Shown: positions 57,709 through 60,000 of the stretch, piece after piece
How the letters are laid out: each line of letters starts with the position of its first letter
Position numbering within the stretch: position 1 is the first letter of the stretch
Assembly: GCF_030272615.1 (NCBI RefSeq)
Contig: NC_081409.1
Coordinates: 470,762,573 to 470,822,572 of the forward strand
DNA length: 60,000 nt
From: Cryptomeria japonica
Taxonomy: Eukaryota > Streptophyta > Pinopsida > Cupressales > Cupressaceae
Reading direction: 5' to 3'
The notes under the pieces: generated by a model
Databases searched by the model: none
Told to the model about the DNA's origin: nothing
Seen by the model: only the letters and a program-made list of their open reading frames with translations
Translations under genes and position numbers: made by a program

Positions 57709-58570
57709 GTAAGAAGCTACCTTGCCATTCCAACGTGATAGCCAAGAAAAAATATTGCTTATATTAGAAACTAGTAAATGCATAAACAAAGAATATATTG
57801 CTTATATAGTGTTCTCATACAGCAAATCCTGTGAACAACAGCCTGGGAGGCTGGGACAATAAATGAACTGTAAATCAATGTTGGAAGCTGTCTCCCTATG
57901 ATAACTGGTTCCAAGTATTCCTTGTTTTTAACCTTCAAAAGGGCTTTAACTTTGACTGACTGCATATCATGTAGTTCAATAGTGACTGTCCTTGTGTTGT
58001 GATGGAAGTCTAGATTGGTCAAATTTCACTGTACTTTTCCCCTGTAATCCTGTTTTTCTAATGAAGTGAGTTCCTACTTATTTCTACATTGAGCTGCATA
58101 ATTCATAATAGGCAGACCCACAGGAATGATATGTTTTTTCAATTTGATGAATTTATCTTTTATTTTGTTTGACAACATTAAAATACGGAGCAGTTTAACA
58201 ACAGAGTTACAGACAAACATGTTCGAAAAGTAACTCAATTTTCATTAAATTGACTGAAAAGTTGCCTTGTATCTTCACTTCCATTGGGAAGCCATGATGA
58301 AGAACAGAATCTTATGCTATAACGATTTGCAGCTATACCTGATCATCCAATTGCCTCTAAAGAGAGGGCCTTGCCATGAAATTGGGACAATAAATAAACA
58401 GTAAAATCCAGCCTGTAACAACATCTAAGAAGTCTTAGCAGAAGTACATCTGCAGAAGGCATGACCATCTGATTTGAACCCTCAGGAGGACTGCATATAG
58501 AATCTGTGACATCAATCTTGTTGAAATTTTAATCTGAGGGAGAAACTCTGGTTAGCGTATAGATATAACT
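57709..58570. other. Intron sequence after exon D
   Basis: It begins GTAAGA. GGGACAATAAATRAACWGTAAA occurs at about 57852 and 58384, a hint of old duplication. No further exon of the DUF266 gene was found. Confidence 0.45.
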
Positions 58571-59370
58571 GAACAGGTTGAGCTAATTTTCCTATCTAAT
58601 TGTCCTTTATATATTTACTATTTAGCTAATAGCATTTGTATGAGAATGGTTTCTAGTGGTGATGTATTTATTATTCAACTAATTTCTGTAACAGTATGGT
58701 GAAACCTGTTGATATGAAAATGGATCAGTTTTGTTGGTTTGGAGAACTAACAACCTGACTAGGTTGCTTCCTTGATGTTTTCCTAATGAACCAGAAATAA
58801 TGGTAAGACTGTCTTCCTAAGGAGTTTGATTGAGAATCAGTTTGTTGGAGAAATATAGGTATAAGACAGGGATAAAAGACACGACTGATCCTGATACCAC
58901 TGGTCTTTTCCTTTGCGTAAACAATGAATTTTAATCTGCGAGGCAAATCCTGTTTAATGTGTAGACTCAAATCAACAGGATGAGCTTATTTTTTTTCTAT
59001 CTGATTCTTCTGTATGCAGTTAGTGAATAGCCTTTGTATGAGAATGGTTACTGGTAGCAATGTATTTATCATTCAACTACTTCTGTTTGGTGGAATCTGT
59101 TGATGTGAAAATGAATTAGTTTTGTAGTTTTGGAGGTTTAACAATCCACTAGGTCACTTCCTTGAATATTTCCTAATGAACTAGAATAACAAGACTGACT
59201 ATTTATTGAATATTTCCTAATGAATTTGATTAAGAATCAGTTTGTAGGAGAAACAGAGGTATACGACATGGATAGAAGACACCTGGCTGATCCGGATAAC
59301 ATGGGGCTTTTCATCTATTTAAAAAATGGCATCTCTGATAGGTTCGACTGTAGTCAAACCAGTCAGTGTC
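58571..59370. repeat. ~400-bp tandem duplication, two diverged copies
   Basis: Shared landmarks, in order and 398-402 bp apart, are RAACAGGWTGAGCT, TTTGTATGAGAATGGTT, GATGTATTTAT/AATGTATTTAT, CCTGTTGAT/TCTGTTGAT, CTTCCTTGA and GAATCAGTTTGT. The short frames in both copies are not genes. Confidence 0.75.
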
Positions 59371-59601
59371 AGAATAGAGTGCGGGTGATGTTTTTTATTG
59401 TGTTGGAACATGTCACACATCTGCCAAATAGAGAGAGCTGTGGCCAGGAAGCGGACATGATCATATAATTGATACATATGTAGTACCCCCTTTGAAACTG
59501 GCTGAAAGTAGACTTGCAGGAGTTGAGGTGTAACTGGGAAGGCTAGGGAGTGGGCATCAAATTCATCTTGTATGGTGTCCATGAAGGGCTCAAGTAGGTA
59601 G
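59371..59601. other. Left flank of LTR-C
   Basis: No gene recognised. The five bases before LTR-C are GGTAG, which should recur after its far end outside the window. Confidence 0.4.
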
Positions 59602-60000
59602 TGTTGTGACGTTCTCACACATCGCCCCATTGCAAACGGGGACCCCTACTTTTTGCTTTCTAGGATTAGTTGTCTTAGCTTTGCTATTAGTAGTTGTAGG
59701 GCCTTTTGCTATTAGCCTTTCGTTTGAAGAGGTGCACTTTCTCAGGTGCCTAGGCAATAGAATCATTTCTCCCTCCTTAGATTGGAACGAGGTCGAGTGA
59801 TGTCAATTTGAGCGTAGTAGGTAAGGAAGGTCAGTTGCAGGTTGAAAAGGCAAAATTTGACTAAGTACATGAAGTTTTCCTTTGTTCATTCACAGGAATT
59901 CACATGTCGTCCTTTGCCCCCTTCTAGGAGCGAGTATGTCTTCCTTTGCTCGTCCTTTGGAGCGAAATTCTCTCTCTAAGGCCTTTCCTAAGGCTAATTT
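59602..60000 (+). mobile_element. LTR-C: head of a third unit of the LTR-A/B family (cut by window)
   Basis: It starts TGTTGTGACGTTCTCACACA then CATCGCCCCATTGCAAACGG, closer to LTR-B than to LTR-A in the first 45 bp. After about 300 bp of unrelated sequence a short repeat begins: CGTCCTTTG...GAGCGA at 59908 and again at 59951, 43 bp apart. This looks like the start of its own array. Confidence 0.7.

Noticed and set aside
58311-58375. Next exon of the DUF266 gene (reads IPDHPIASKERALP after TTGCAG)
   Set aside because: It resembles the CIPDEHY region only loosely, hits a stop at once and has no donor. Sequence around it looks like duplicated intron.

Overview
The window looks like nuclear DNA of a large-genome seed plant, most likely a conifer. 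It is AT-rich, almost all of it is transposable-element sequence nested in layers, and the one convincing host gene has tiny exons separated by very long introns. I see no bacterial or viral genome organisation. The conifer call is inference, because no species-diagnostic sequence was recognised.

Host gene: three short plus-strand exons at 30410-31021, plus a probable fourth at 57667-57708, encode part of a plant core-2/I-branching glycosyltransferase-like (DUF266/GT14-like) protein. Phases match across all four. If exon D belongs to the gene, the third intron is about 26.6 kb and most of the right half of the window lies inside it. The remaining exons would lie outside the window.

Layout: 1-6.9 kb holds degenerate LTR pieces. 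6972-11018 is a minus-strand LTR-like unit (LTR-B) with a 5-bp target duplication. 11.6-13.7 kb holds LTR remnants that face each other. 13.7-19.4 kb is largely unrecognised, with one dispersed repeat. 19454-22505 is a minus-strand LTR-like repeat with a shorter relative at 54829-56023. 22957-27463 is a deleted Ty1/copia element with two 560-bp LTRs, a 5-bp target duplication and a tRNA-like module inside each LTR. 28791-29500 is a solo LTR with a perfect 5-bp target duplication. 31.6-33.2 kb is a fragment carrying a motif array followed by an ORF. 36745-44978 is a hAT transposon with an 8-bp target duplication, and a second hAT (38228-42477, own 8-bp duplication) sits inside it. 46179-53847 is a 7.7-kb LTR-like unit (LTR-A) with a 5-bp target duplication, a 14-copy array and a long ORF. 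A third copy of its head begins at 59602 (LTR-C).

The most unusual material is the LTR-A/B/C family. The units share a head (TGTTGTGAC, then CACACATCGCCCCATT), and A and B also share a promoter/tail block ending in CAACA. Each carries a different short-period array behind the head, and A holds a roughly 1,075-codon ORF with one in-frame stop. I read A and B as giant solo LTRs. Other notable points are the copia LTR that seems to have absorbed a miniature element with Pol III-type boxes, and the inner hAT, whose transposase reads open across six exons and has three introns that its relative lacks.
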